Source of the DNA: Macrocystis pyrifera
Lineage: Eukaryota; Sar; Phaeophyceae; Laminariales; Laminariaceae
Direction: 5' to 3'
DNA length: 64,000 nt
Assembly: GCA_031763025.1 (NCBI GenBank)
Contig: JASSKH010000007.1
Location: 6,463,930-6,527,929 of the forward strand
The stretch's first letter is position 1; every line of letters starts with the position of its first letter. The notes beneath the pieces were generated by a model. That model was not told the DNA's origin and did not search any database. It saw only the letters and a program-made list of their open reading frames with translations. This document shows positions 53,836 to 64,000 of this stretch, one piece after another. Made by a program: the position numbers and the translations under genes.

Positions 53836-55059
53836 GTGTACGTATAATTGTCAAATTTTCGTACTTTAGCCAACTTTTCTCTTCGTACAAAGCACTTTTC
53901 GGCACAACACCACATGCTCGGACACAGGAAGCCCGGCCGGACACATTGGTCGAGATCTCGGTGCGATCCGTGCAGTCTGGAGCACGTGGCGGGCGCCCAA
54001 TTTTTTTTTTCCGGCGGGAGTGGATAATAAGACGATTTCCCTGGTTTCAGTAAAGAGGCCTTAATTTGTACGTACGTATCGGTACATTGTCATGCTCTCT
54101 GTTTTCTCCCCCCGGCTCTCATGAGCTGTGAGCACACAGAGCATATACCAGGTACACAATAGACAGCATGCACAGATCCCATCGTTCCAACGCTGCCGCC
54201 CACACGCCGTGCGTGTTCGACACACCCATATGCGCAGTGTTGCTATGGTTGGTTGTGTTTGTCGGAGCCTGCCGTCCGCATTGCATCGTCTGCCATATAT
54301 TTTTTTATCCGTATGTACCCAGGATGACGTATAAATATCCCATATATACCTTTTTTGGGGGTTGTTGCACGGAGCACGGACCACCGCCTAGAGAACAATA
54401 CCCACAGCAGTGCACAGAGCGTGCTTACCTCCAGCTTCCTACAGCACCACAACCAACCCTGCTGCCCAGCAGCAGCAGTGGGCACACCATGCGCGTATGG
54501 ATGATCGTACTGCGGCTCATTCGTACAGCAGCGTTCGTACAAAACATACCTACAGCAATACAGTAGTTCTGATTGCAGTGTGTCCTACATTGCTGACCGA
54601 TAGATCATATTCTATAGTATAGAGTCAGCTGAAAGGGGATCAGTACGCGTACGTTCCTCGCGTTGCATTTTACAGCAGCACTGCTGAATATGTAGTTGTA
54701 CCTGTACAAGCTACTCTACTGCTGTAGGAGATCGTGCAAAGTGTTTTAGATTGCGTAAAAGACACGACATGCCAGACTGTTCTAGCGTATACGTTTATAC
54801 TGCGTTGGATAACATTTTCGTTTCCGAGGTTCGACTGGCACCATCCACGTTTTTTTTTCTTAATTTCACTTTTGGCAATTTTTCTACCAGGACTACACAG
54901 AGTAATAATAATACATTCGTCCACACCTTGCTTTTCTGAACGTACAATATGATACAGTACATGTTACTTCTGTGTTTTAGCCCAAATTAAAGAGTTTGGG
55001 CGCGCTTGCGTGTGGCGTGCGTTCATACCTCAACATTTCACAGCTACTCCAAATACTTG
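53836..55059. other. No gene recognised
   Basis: Mixed sequence with chance frames on both strands. Nothing has both splice signals and a plausible protein. Confidence 0.3.
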
Positions 55060-55830
55060 AGAGTAAAGCAAAGTATGTTCGAGAAAATACTGCTGCTATT
55101 ACCGTAGGTACTTCGTACACTCGCAGTATTTCGGGGTTTTTGTACTCGCTTTTGTACTCGAAATACTGCGAGTACTCGCAGCAGTATTCACCTACTGCGT
55201 ATGCTTTCTTCGGGCTCGCACTAATGCGGGGTTCGCTACTGCTGCTGGCATGGATACCGCCTGTTGTGCTTCAAGTATCTCGGGGTTCTGTACCGCGGGT
55301 ACAAGTATACCAGTAAGTACTAGTCTAGCAGTATTTCGTCCGTTGGTAGTGTTCGTACTGCTGCTTCTTCTGCGAGACTCAGTACTCGCAGCAATGAAAT
55401 ACCCTCAATATGCCCAGTATACTTCGAGTATGTTACTTCAACCGTCTGTGCACCGTGTCGACAAGTCTCAAGCCCAGCGTTCGGCACAAAACACACCCAG
55501 ATAGTCCCACACGAGTGGGAGTTGGAGGAAACTACTTTCGCTGGAGACAACTTGAGCACTTCAAGCAGTCTGCCAGTATTTCGATATAATATTATGCATG
55601 TACTGCGAATGCTCTCAGTATCTCGAGGTTCTGTACTACGCATATATATATATATTGCCTTACCAAGTATTTATTTCGTGTTTCGATACTACTGCGGGTA
55701 CATACTTACCTGTATTCTCGGGGTTCGGTACTGCTCACACTCTCGTTATACTCTCAGTATTTGGGCCTTTTCAGTACTCGCAGTAATTTTGCCGCCAGTA
55801 CTCCAATACTCTCAGTACTCGGACTACGAT
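55060..55830. repeat. Degenerate ACTCGCAGTATTTCGGGG repeat region
   Basis: The words AGTACTCGCAG, CTCGCAGTATTT, TCTCAGTATTT and CGGGGTTYGTACT recur more than a dozen times at irregular spacing. All plus-strand frames through it are products of the repeat, not genes. Confidence 0.65.
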
Positions 55831-56415
55831 TTGTTCTCGATCGAGCATTTACCTGTGAAACCTTGATATTATACCCTGAGCACCAAGAAACATTTATTTT
55901 GGGGCAACATATATATTGTAGTACCAGTATGTATGTATGTGCTGCACCTTATTACTCAGCCGGTCACAAAGTATTATGGCGCAACCTCGACCTCGTGCAA
56001 CTTTTTTGTACTTACGAATCAATCGCCACGAGTCCGCTGGATCAATATATCTCCACTACTTACCGATATACACCATTATTGTAGTAATGATCCCACACTA
56101 ATTCCGCGAACAGCAGTATAATATAGTCTGTCCTCAAAAATGTGTTGTGTGTGTTCTTCACGTTAAAATGATGGGTGGGTGCAGGTGCTACTTCTAAACA
56201 AATGTGCAGGGTTTCATACGAGTATTATTTAAAAAAATATTATTTCGCTCTTGCGCCACTCCCCTATCAATACGGCACCTCCCGGAGGGGAACCTTGTAT
56301 TATGTATAATTCCTTGTCAAAGACAAGATATAGGCCAGTGGCTCCCCTGGATGCTGCCCGGGTCAACAGGACAATTTTAAATAACCATTCTGGGCACTGA
56401 TACGATATTATTAAT

Positions 56416-56522
56416 ATTACGGGGGTCTATAGTTAACAGGACCTATGGCATACATAAAAACCTATATATTTAGGTATTTTTACTAACAATATTTGGTCCT
56501 GTTAACTATGGACCCCCGTAAT
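56416..56522. mobile_element. MITE copy 5
   Basis: ATTACGGGGGTCTATAGTTA on the left, TTAACTATGGACCCCCGTAA on the right: the cleanest inverted ends of the five. Interior AAACCTATATATTTAGGTAT, close to copy 1. Confidence 0.82.
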
Positions 56523-56734
56523 AGTATAAAACCCGAACAAGGGAGAATGATATGACGTTGCAACATATGGAACCCTTTTCATTTCACAAAATATTTATAT
56601 ATTGATCGAGTGTTCTGTTGTTGAGTTTTAGTATGGTGTTGTATAGATAAAGCATCGTAGCTGGAAGTAGACAGGAGACCTCGTGCATTCGTATAATAAA
56701 ATAATAGGTTTCATTGTTTTTTGGGGGTTTTTTT

Positions 56735-56900
56735 CAATCTCCGGCGGATTGGTAAAAATAACATTAAGCTCACCACACAGTTCCACGTGTTGTGTCAATT
56801 TAGCCCTTGGCTCCCGTTGCAACATCAGAACAGGCTGCTGTTACCCCTGGAGTTTGGGCACGTTGACCCGACCTGACCCCCCAGAGGAGCAGGTGCGGTG
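56735..56900 (-). repeat. Repeat R6, copy c (inverted)
   Basis: CTCCGGCGGATTGGTAAAAA, TAAGCTCACCACAC, GTCAATTTAGCCCTTGG, GGGCACGTTGACCCGACCTG: reverse complement of 43010-43170, with the middle block order preserved. Confidence 0.65.
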
Positions 56901-59900
56901 GAGATAGTTTCCTTTGTTTCCGTCGTTTTCTTGATTCAGGAATGTTTTGAGTGATCAGCGTTGAAGCTCATGCTGTCGGATGGCAAGCTACCAGGTACGA
57001 GTCCTTTTCTGCTTTTTTAGCTGGCCGCCGGCCGGCAATCGAACTTTATTACCTTGACAGGTCCAAAACCCAAGCACCAGTGATAGAAGTGCGCTCGGAG
57101 AGTCGCTGCCGCAAAGCCATACGTTCACCTGCGCATCGATCCGTTGCGTGCATCATGGAGGAAATACAGCAGCAGCAGTAGTAGAGTACCGTCAACCGTC
57201 AACTCACATAGGCATGTCAGACTGGGTCACAACAGGATACTATTAATAATATAATAATACTGCTCTCTGTCTCTCACAGACTGCTGCTGCTGTTTCTGTT
57301 GTAATACGATGTCATACGGACAAGTACAAAACAAAGCACGTTACCGCTGTAAATAAATAGGCACGATAATACCGGTGTTGCATCATCAAGACGGCACGAG
57401 TAGAGTTATTTGGTCGCAGGATGGCAGACTCGCGTCCCTTGGGTTCTGCTGTGCCTGCCTTATACTCTACGAGCGAAGCTCTCCATCGTCTCACATAACT
57501 CTTGGATCAGGTGCCTACAGCTCATCATGCAAGAGAGAGTACGTACGGCTTGTAGGCGAGCTATCATGTATACGTACGGTATGACGGGGCAAGCAAGGAA
57601 GGGCCCGAAACAAAGCTCGACAACGAATAAAGTACTGCCAGCTGTATACGTGGTACCAAGCAGCAAGGTATGAAACGAGGTCGGCCACATCGGCTTCCAA
57701 CAATATGGCCACGTGTGTGTTCTTGACATCAACGTGGTGGTGGTGGTGGTTCGGTCATACTTCTCCCTCTGGTATCATAGATGCTGCTTCTAGTGCAGCA
57801 GCTAGCTGTAGGTAGGTACTTCATCGTATACAGGATCAACAAGCAAGTACGCAAGCACCAGCGCCGACGAGTTACATCAACGAGGGGGCAATCCGCATGC
57901 GAGATGCCAATTCAATTGTTGTATTGTTCGAATATGAAGATTGCGGAATGTTGGAGGAACGTATCCTGGGGGGTAAAAGGACTCGAGCTGGACGAGCTCC
58001 ATGTTCTACCGGTAGCAAAATCTTGAACAAAACGAAGGCAAGCAACACAGCTTCTTCTTGCAGTTGCTGTTCAACGCAACGAGAGAGAGCCACCTCGGCA
58101 CTGGGGCGTGGTGTGGTAGCGGACAGTCGTTGGCGGTGTGGGGACGTACGAACGCTCGTCGTTCTCGACGCGCCCTCTCGTGAATGCCAACCTCGGATGG
58201 CACGTTCTTGTGCTTCTCATTATTTTATCGCGATCTATACCGTACCGTACGGGACAGGGATGGCAGCAGCAGCAGCAGGATCCCGTTTGCTGGCTGTCTA
58301 AAAACTACTGTATTCATCAATTATCTGCTGCTCGCTGCTGTGGTTCGCCTTCTCTTTCAGGAAAGAACGCATGAGGAATTATCGGCCGTCATCTGTTACC
58401 TAAATACTCGCACTATACAGCAATATGGAGGCACACCACACCTACCTCTGGATGTCGGATGTTCACCCTCTCTGTGTACAGGACTTGAAAGTTTGTTGTG
58501 CACACAAACGTAGAGACTGCTTGTGTACGCCTCGGTTGTGCGGTTGGTTATAAGCTGATGATTGCCTCCAGCGCGTTCGTCACGCAAGCTCTGTCACCCT
58601 CGCGAAGAGCCGACAAATAGCTTGCAGCTGCGTTGTGGCGGACACCGGTTCTGTCGTGGTCACCACGCACGCTCTGGCGTGGTCGGCGGCTGAGCAACTA
58701 ACCAATCGTTTAGGTTCCAGTTGGTTGAGTGGCCTATCCTAAAAATAAGCCACCTTTCTTTGCAGTCCCGTTTTGGGAACAAGTCACTCAAATTGTAAGT
58801 GGTTTGTCTCCAAAATGAGACTGCAGTCCTAAAAGGGTTGACACGTACCTCGTACGTACTGCATACTTGTATACGATACAATGATCTTCAAATCAGGGCT
58901 CGAGAGTTATGTTATGTTCAAATTACATGCGAGCATCTTGAAATCAAAATCACATTTTTTGCTCCCAGGTCTGCACAGGTTGCATTTTTTCCCCGATCAG
59001 TCCTCTGGTCTTTCCTTCTGGTTGTGCGATTATTTTTCGGCGAGGGCGGTTTTTACCGTTGGTTTTATAAAAACAACTAACTGACGAAGATCCGAGGAGG
59101 ATCCGAGATCCGAGGATCCTACGAATTAGATGTACCTTTCCTGGTACAGCAGTATTAATAGTGTAGTAGACGAAGAAAAGCCCTGTACGCTCTGTCCACC
59201 ACTAACTGTAATTATTATATACCAGTACCTGATACCTGGACCAGGTATGTATACAGACAGGTATCTTTGGATACAAACACACGCGAACGTGGCACACCCA
59301 CCCGTCGAGGACTTTCTTTTCTCAAAAAAAGTAAATCTAGGTATGATGGGTATACCTATTTTTTGGATTTTGTTTTCAGTAAATAATCGCGGTATATTCG
59401 TACTGACCTGGTGCCAGGTTATGTACGACACTACGTATGTGGATTGCCAGCCGCAACAGCCAGTCCTTCGTTCCAACATGCCAAGTTGAAGGGTAGACGT
59501 GTGACACATACCACGTACGGCAGGTAGCAGGCAGCCAGCCTGTAAAAAAAATCGCCGCGTCGTTTTACCGTACGCATCTGTAATAAAAAATGAAAAAAAA
59601 TATTATCAATTTTGGCCATGTCACCCCATATCCTAGCGCCCCTGACTACATGCCAGGTATGTATATATACATATCGTACGTACGTAATGTATCATAGCTC
59701 GGACGACGTCGAGGTCGCGGTGCACATATACATGCATACATCCTGCTTGTGCATCCCCGAACAACCCGAGGTCACAAGTGTATGAGAAGAGGCCTCGTCT
59801 CCCGCTATACTGAACTGACTGACGTAACCCGGTGCCCCCTTCACTTTAACCATTATTATGCTTGCTGCTGCAAAAAAGCCCGGCAAAGCTGTTTTCGTTA

Positions 59901-60044
59901 TCTATGACGAGACTTTTACTGTATGTAGCTACAGCGAGCAGTGTCTATTCTTCACCAGGTAGGAGGTACCAGGTATGTATCAAGCTGCGGTGTTGCTCTG
60001 CTGCTGCTGTACTGCTACAAAATAAAAGCAGAAAAAGGTAGGAT
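56901..60044. other. No gene recognised
   Basis: Several 70-130 codon frames exist (for example 57897-58301 plus) but lack motifs, splice bounds or consistent codon bias. A tandem GATCCGAGG-type repeat lies at 59088-59120. Confidence 0.3.
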
Positions 60045-60175
60045 TAGAGTTGTTAGTAGTTACAGTAGTTACAGTAGTTACAGTAGTTACAGTAGTTACA
60101 GTAGTAGTAGTAGTTACAGTAGTTACAGTAGTAGTAGTAGTTACAGTAGTAGTAGCAGTAGTAGTAGTATTGATG
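60045..60175. repeat. Microsatellite (AGTTAC)n / (AGT)n
   Basis: Nearly perfect AGTTAC units from 60057, grading into AGT triplets. It translates to Ser-Tyr or Thr-Val repeats on the two strands, so the open frames here are artefacts. Confidence 0.9.
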
Positions 60176-60219
60176 CGGTTCGTGAGTCTACAAGCCACGG
60201 GATTTAGGGTCAGGATTAT

Positions 60220-60636
60220 GTGATGCGACCTATTCAGGGATTATCCCTGAGGCACTACCCGGAATGGTTACCGTTTACAGTATGTATAGGATTGAACAGA
60301 GGACCGCACCATTCCGGCACGATGCACAACCAACTAGGTCCATAATCCTACCAATCTCACGTTTGTTGAAGACTCAACCGAGTCGAGAGGTGCGCTTCAC
60401 GTACCCCCGAAGGACGGGAAGGGTTTCCGGTCTTAGGGAGTAGGTCTCCCAGTTCTGTAGATGGTAGAATGATTGCTTTTTGCCACAGGTCGAGAGCAAA
60501 GACCACAAGTGGCAAGATGGATTGGTCCGAAAGGGAAACCATCCACAAATTGGGGGGGGGGCCGTAAATGACGCGGCCCCTACCGATACAAAAATGCATG
60601 CCGTCGTAACTCCTGAAACGGTCCTGAACCGTAACA
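60220..60636 (-). mobile_element. Putative 3' LTR of the gypsy element
   Basis: On the minus strand a purine tract TAGGGGGGA (60637-60645) is directly followed by TGTTACGG, the usual polypurine tract plus TG start of an LTR. The far edge is uncertain: I chose the TGTG near 60220 because it gives a CA end. The 5' LTR is outside the window, so the edge cannot be checked here. Confidence 0.45.
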
Positions 60637-60645
60637 TCCCCCCTA

Positions 60646-61609
60646 GCATAATGCGAATAAAGGAGCAATATGCTATAGCAATCTATGACCATAACCAAGG
60701 GCGAGGAACCGCAAGGCTCTACACAAAAATAATAGCCTCGGGGATAGGCGAAAACAAACCGAAAACGCAAGGGCCATCAGAGGGAAATCCCCGATAAAAA
60801 CCCTCACCCCTGCGTTTTCACTGCGAGTTTGGCCGCCTGACTAATATTCCGTGGTTAATAGTCTCCCTACTACACCTTTTCCACTATAAATAGGCGCAGT
60901 ACACTCACGCCTAGCTAGGCTCAAATCGCCAGGTATGCGTGCTCCGAACAGGTCAACAGTCAAAAAACCCGTGCGATTTGGGTCCCCCCAAATCGAATGC
61001 AAATACTCGTGGAGGTCGAATCATAGACACCGATCTGCCTACTACGAGCCACAGAAGAGTAAACCCCCACACAAAAGTACCTAACTGATTCACGCCAGAA
61101 CGACTGGCTGTTACCGAACCACTAAATTACTCACACAAACGACTATCATTGGCACAGAAGCAGAGATACGCCTCCAAGCAAACCCATCACGAAAAAAAAA
61201 CACTCTCGTCGTCATAACATACATCCCACACCCCTCGCGTATAAACCCCCGGATCCCTCGCTAGACGATCCCAACCCTTTCATACAAAAACACGAAACCA
61301 CGAAGGGTAAAAGCAGAAGTTCTTCGTCTCCTCGGCAAACGCTCAGTATCGCTCCAAACTTGCATCGGCTCCCTATGGTGGCTAGGCGGCTCCTTCCAAG
61401 TTCTGCTCTCTGGGTGTTACGATCAAGGCGTCGGAGCGAGAGAGCAGAACATGTACACGGCTTCGGAGCGAGCGAGCGGCGGACGGGTAGAACGCTGGGG
61501 AGAGGGAAACGCACGGCGTCGAAACGAGAGAGTGGCACAGCGAGGCCGAGAGGGAACGACGCACGGTAAGGGGAGAGAGCGGTATACTGGCTTGATGCTC
61601 GGAACCGCT
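60646..61609. other. Non-coding part of the gypsy element
   Basis: About 960 bases between the end of pol and the polypurine tract. T/C-rich on the minus strand near 61380-61600, with TCTCTCGCTCC-like repeats. No frame continues pol. Long 3' non-coding stretches occur in some Ty3/gypsy elements. Confidence 0.45.
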
Positions 61610-64000
61610 TCAGCTCTTCAACTGCTCCATCTCGCGGCGAGTCAGCTCTTCCCAGTTCTGGTCGCTGTAGCGTACTCGCCAGTATCGGTCTCTGTAATCG
61701 TACACCTGGCCTTGTAGTCGGAGGCCGCCACCAAAATCCTTCCAGATAGTGAAACCTATTGGGAATCGGGTCAAGGCTTCACGTCGAGAGAGGGGCGCAC
61801 GAGGTTTGACTGAGACAGGGGCTGTGTCGCTAGTAGACTGTTGGTTGTACAAATGCCAGAGTGCAATAAAGCCATCCAACTGCAGAGGGGTGAAGCTTTT
61901 TAGCATCTCACTTTCAGTCAACCAGCCCGACTCTACTCCCTCCCTCGACTTTCCTTTGTATTCCCACCTAGCCGTGCCCGAGGGGGAAATACTCCCACGG
62001 CAGCTTACGATGGAGTCGAACGTCGCAGAGTCTATACCATGCGACGGCATCTTGAAATCGGGGCCCCAAGCATACTGTGCGAACTCGTCGGCTAGGGAGT
62101 GTCTCAGAGTTAGGGGTCGGACGTGGAATGGCTTGACATCTGCCACGGACACAGTTCGGGTGCGCTGTTTTCTACCTCGCATCGTTACTTGTACGCTTAT
62201 GCCTGCCCGCACTACTTCTGTGACTCTCCAAGGGCCTGTGTAGTGGTCGTGCTGGAGCTTCCTCCCTCGGTTGTCGCGATGTCTGCTGCTCTCGGACTCG
62301 CGCACCAACACGAGGCTTCCCTTCTCGACCAGGACTCCGGCGGAGGGTCTCGCGATAGTAGCGTTGGCGTGGGCCCGTGCGGTTACCCTCTGATTGTGAC
62401 GTTTCTCGAGCGCAATGCGGACTTCTCGGAGGTTCTGCTTGCGGCGCTCCACGAAGTTGTCAAGACCACCGCTTTGTCCTGTCTCTTCTGATAGGGGCAC
62501 CAGGGAGTCTAACGACGTGCGGGGTTTGCGACCGAAAAGCAGCTCGAAAGGGGTCATGTGAGAGGGCAGGGAAACGTCTGGCAAAGTGCGTTTGATCCAG
62601 ATTGCTGGGGACACGTACTCGTCCCATCTCTCGGGCCATGATCTACATAGCTCTGCCAACAGCTCTTGAAGCCAACCTCCTAACCTCTCGACGGCCCCTT
62701 GACCCCGTGGATGGTCGGCCGGTCCGAACACTATTTCTGCATGTAGCCAACGGCACAAGTGTGTCACTACTTCCGCTCCAAACTCTTTGCCACCGTCACA
62801 CCGAATCACCCGAGGTACGCCGAAGGTCAAACATAGCTCGGTAAGGATCCGTGCCACGCCTACTGCCTGCTTGGTTGCTAGAGGAAAACCGAAGGGAAAC
62901 TTGGAGGCTCGGTCCACTACCAGTAGGACATATTTATTGCCGGAAAGAGAAGGCGTGTCCAACTTCAAGATGTCGATCTGCAGTTCATCCCAAGGCTCTA
63001 GCGGGCGTCCGGGCAACATCGCGAGACGTCTGCTGTTCGGTCTCTTGCGTCTTCGACACCCGCACGATAACACGTATTGTCTCGTGTCGCGGGTGACCGA
63101 GGGCCAGTGAAAGTGATCGCGTACCAGAGCTAAAGTAGCTCCTACTCCTGCGTGTCCGTGCAGCGTGTGTACCAAAGCGAGTACGTCCGCTACCATGGAT
63201 TCAGGGATGGCTGGCAGTTTCCTACCCCTTTCGTCGGCGTACCGGATTACATCGTCGTCATCTAAACCGTACCCGGTAGTGTCAACTCCACCCGCGCCTG
63301 CGCCATTACTACCACACAAACTCTCACGAACCTGGCCCAGATGGGAATCGGCTCGTTGCCTTCGCGCCAAGGATTCGGGATTAGTGAGTACTTGAGCCGC
63401 CCGGTGGATGGCCGATGCTTCCGTGATGTGGCGGGTTTCTGACGAACGCGGTACCTCCCCCCCTGCTGAAAGCACCTCTCCAAGGTCGTCACGGCCAGCG
63501 TGAACCCGACACGTGGGGGCCGTCGTGGGCGGTGGTGAAGACGGAGTCGACTCGATCGGTGTAGCCGTGTTGGAGTGATCGTGCTCCTGATCCACCAACT
63601 GCTCGATGGGCGGCAGCTGGATGTCGTTGAGGGGACGTAGCCGTACGGAAGGCGTACGCGTCCTGCTACTGCGGCGCCGCGTACCGGGGTCTGTCTCTAG
63701 TGCGGCACACGTGGCAAAGGGCAGGGCTTGTAGGGCAAGGAGGCGAGCGTCATTAGTAGCATGAGTGGACGGTTCTGACGGTGGATAGGAAGGGCAATCC
63801 CCCCCGTCTGTTCCATCTACACCTACTGCCTCTACGTCCGCTAACCTAACTCCATCAAGGCTCGGTCCCCGGGGTCCTACGAACTCGGATGGTTCTTTCG
63901 ACGTAAGATCGTCGGGAAAGGAGTCATCAACATCGGCTTGAGGAGTCTGTGAGTGCGGCAGCCGCGACAGGGCATCCGGTAGGACGTGCTGTACTCCCGC
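61610..64000 (-). CDS. Ty3/gypsy pol C-terminal part: end of RNase H, integrase, C-terminal modules
   Basis: Open for 797 codons from the window edge to TGA, with no frameshift. First, HVLPDALSRLP, the usual end of the RNase H region. After a variable linker comes a zinc-finger-like segment (HTLHGH, later SCGC, so C-x-C rather than C-x2-C). The integrase core follows: QIDILKLD (first Asp), VIRCDGGKEFG (second Asp) and GQGAVERLGG (Glu), with 35 residues between the last two, the canonical D-D-35-E. Then comes a GPY/F-type module (HYTGPWRVTEVV), a chromodomain-like RWEYKGKSREG with FTPLQLDGFIALWHLYN, and a terminal tudor-like IWKDFGG..GQVYDYRDRYWR..EELTRREME. It inserts element cDNA into the genome. 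The intact frame suggests a young copy. Protease and RT lie beyond the right edge. Confidence 0.92.
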   Translation of the reverse strand, partial: AGVQHVLPDALSRLPHSQTPQADVDDSFPDDLTSKEPSEFVGPRGPSLDGVRLADVEAVGVDGTDGGDCPSYPPSEPSTHATNDARLLALQALPFATCAALETDPGTRRRSSRTRTPSVRLRPLNDIQLPPIEQLVDQEHDHSNTATPIESTPSSPPPTTAPTCRVHAGRDDLGEVLSAGGEVPRSSETRHITEASAIHRAAQVLTNPESLARRQRADSHLGQVRESLCGSNGAGAGGVDTTGYGLDDDDVIRYADERGRKLPAIPESMVADVLALVHTLHGHAGVGATLALVRDHFHWPSVTRDTRQYVLSCGCRRRKRPNSRRLAMLPGRPLEPWDELQIDILKLDTPSLSGNKYVLLVVDRASKFPFGFPLATKQAVGVARILTELCLTFGVPRVIRCDGGKEFGAEVVTHLCRWLHAEIVFGPADHPRGQGAVERLGGWLQELLAELCRSWPERWDEYVSPAIWIKRTLPDVSLPSHMTPFELLFGRKPRTSLDSLVPLSEETGQSGGLDNFVERRKQNLREVRIALEKRHNQRVTARAHANATIARPSAGVLVEKGSLVLVRESESSRHRDNRGRKLQHDHYTGPWRVTEVVRAGISVQVTMRGRKQRTRTVSVADVKPFHVRPLTLRHSLADEFAQYAWGPDFKMPSHGIDSATFDSIVSCRGSISPSGTARWEYKGKSREGVESGWLTESEMLKSFTPLQLDGFIALWHLYNQQSTSDTAPVSVKPRAPLSRREALTRFPIGFTIWKDFGGGLRLQGQVYDYRDRYWRVRYSDQNWEELTRREMEQLKS

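Noticed and set aside
57897..58301. A 134-codon plus-strand frame
   Set aside because: Low-complexity Ser/Cys/Arg composition, no family resemblance, no splice bounds.
59941..60207. Ser-Tyr repeat protein
   Set aside because: It is the translation of an AGTTAC/AGT microsatellite.
1..64000. CRISPR array, prophage, bacterial operon or toxin-antitoxin system
   Set aside because: Spliced genes, LINE and gypsy elements show that this is eukaryotic nuclear DNA; no regularly spaced direct repeats with unique spacers exist.

Overview
Eukaryotic nuclear DNA, most probably from a photosynthetic stramenopile; a brown alga is my best guess, by inference. Reasons: a 13-exon gene with roughly 0.4-2.7 kb introns; a predicted protein N-terminus with a signal peptide followed by a Phe at the expected cleavage point (the ASAFAP-type signal of heterokont plastid proteins); an internal block of TTAGGG-type telomere repeat; FNIP-like repeats; and a Ty3/gypsy integrase whose C-terminus resembles stramenopile elements. 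There are no operons, bacterial signals or CRISPR arrays. Most of the window is repeats, and most open frames in it are chance.

Layout. 1-5.3 kb: tandem repeats, an unrecognised minus-strand exon (1682-2066) and a Cys-rich minus-strand reading frame (4311-4781). 5.3-19.5 kb: the one gene I can reconstruct end to end, a plus-strand fold-type-I PLP decarboxylase of the Orn/Lys/Arg family with a plastid-type presequence. Its exon phases agree at every junction, two introns look GC-AG, and two single-base frameshifts (about 15528 and 17617-17624) interrupt it. Its introns hold a truncated LINE and several copies of a C-tailed repeat. 19.5-30 kb: sparse; the best candidate is an unrecognised minus-strand gene with two well-phased exons (25049-25232, 25516-25616) and perhaps a third.

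30.5-40.2 kb: a nest of fragments of one LINE family in alternating orientation, the best preserved carrying a reverse transcriptase with YADD and an intact C-terminal half (33957-35720, minus). 40-57 kb: small repeats, tRNA-like units, a five-copy MITE (one copy lies at 21.1 kb and one inside the LINE nest), an FNIP-repeat remnant (47722-48010), more LINE pieces, and a clear DNA-transposon insertion of 1754 bp (45711-47464) with inverted ends, an 8-bp target duplication and an empty-site copy of its host repeat at 49.6-50.1 kb. 60.2-64 kb: the 3' part of a Ty3/gypsy element on the minus strand, with the end of RNase H, the integrase and C-terminal modules, running off the right edge.

The most unusual signal is below gene scale. 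Short TA-flanked palindromes (TACCWGGTA about 19 times, TATTAATA about 16 times, by eye) are scattered through the window. In three places, aligned LINE copies show one being present or absent as a clean insertion at a TA. This suggests excision footprints or tiny insertions of a TA-targeting element.
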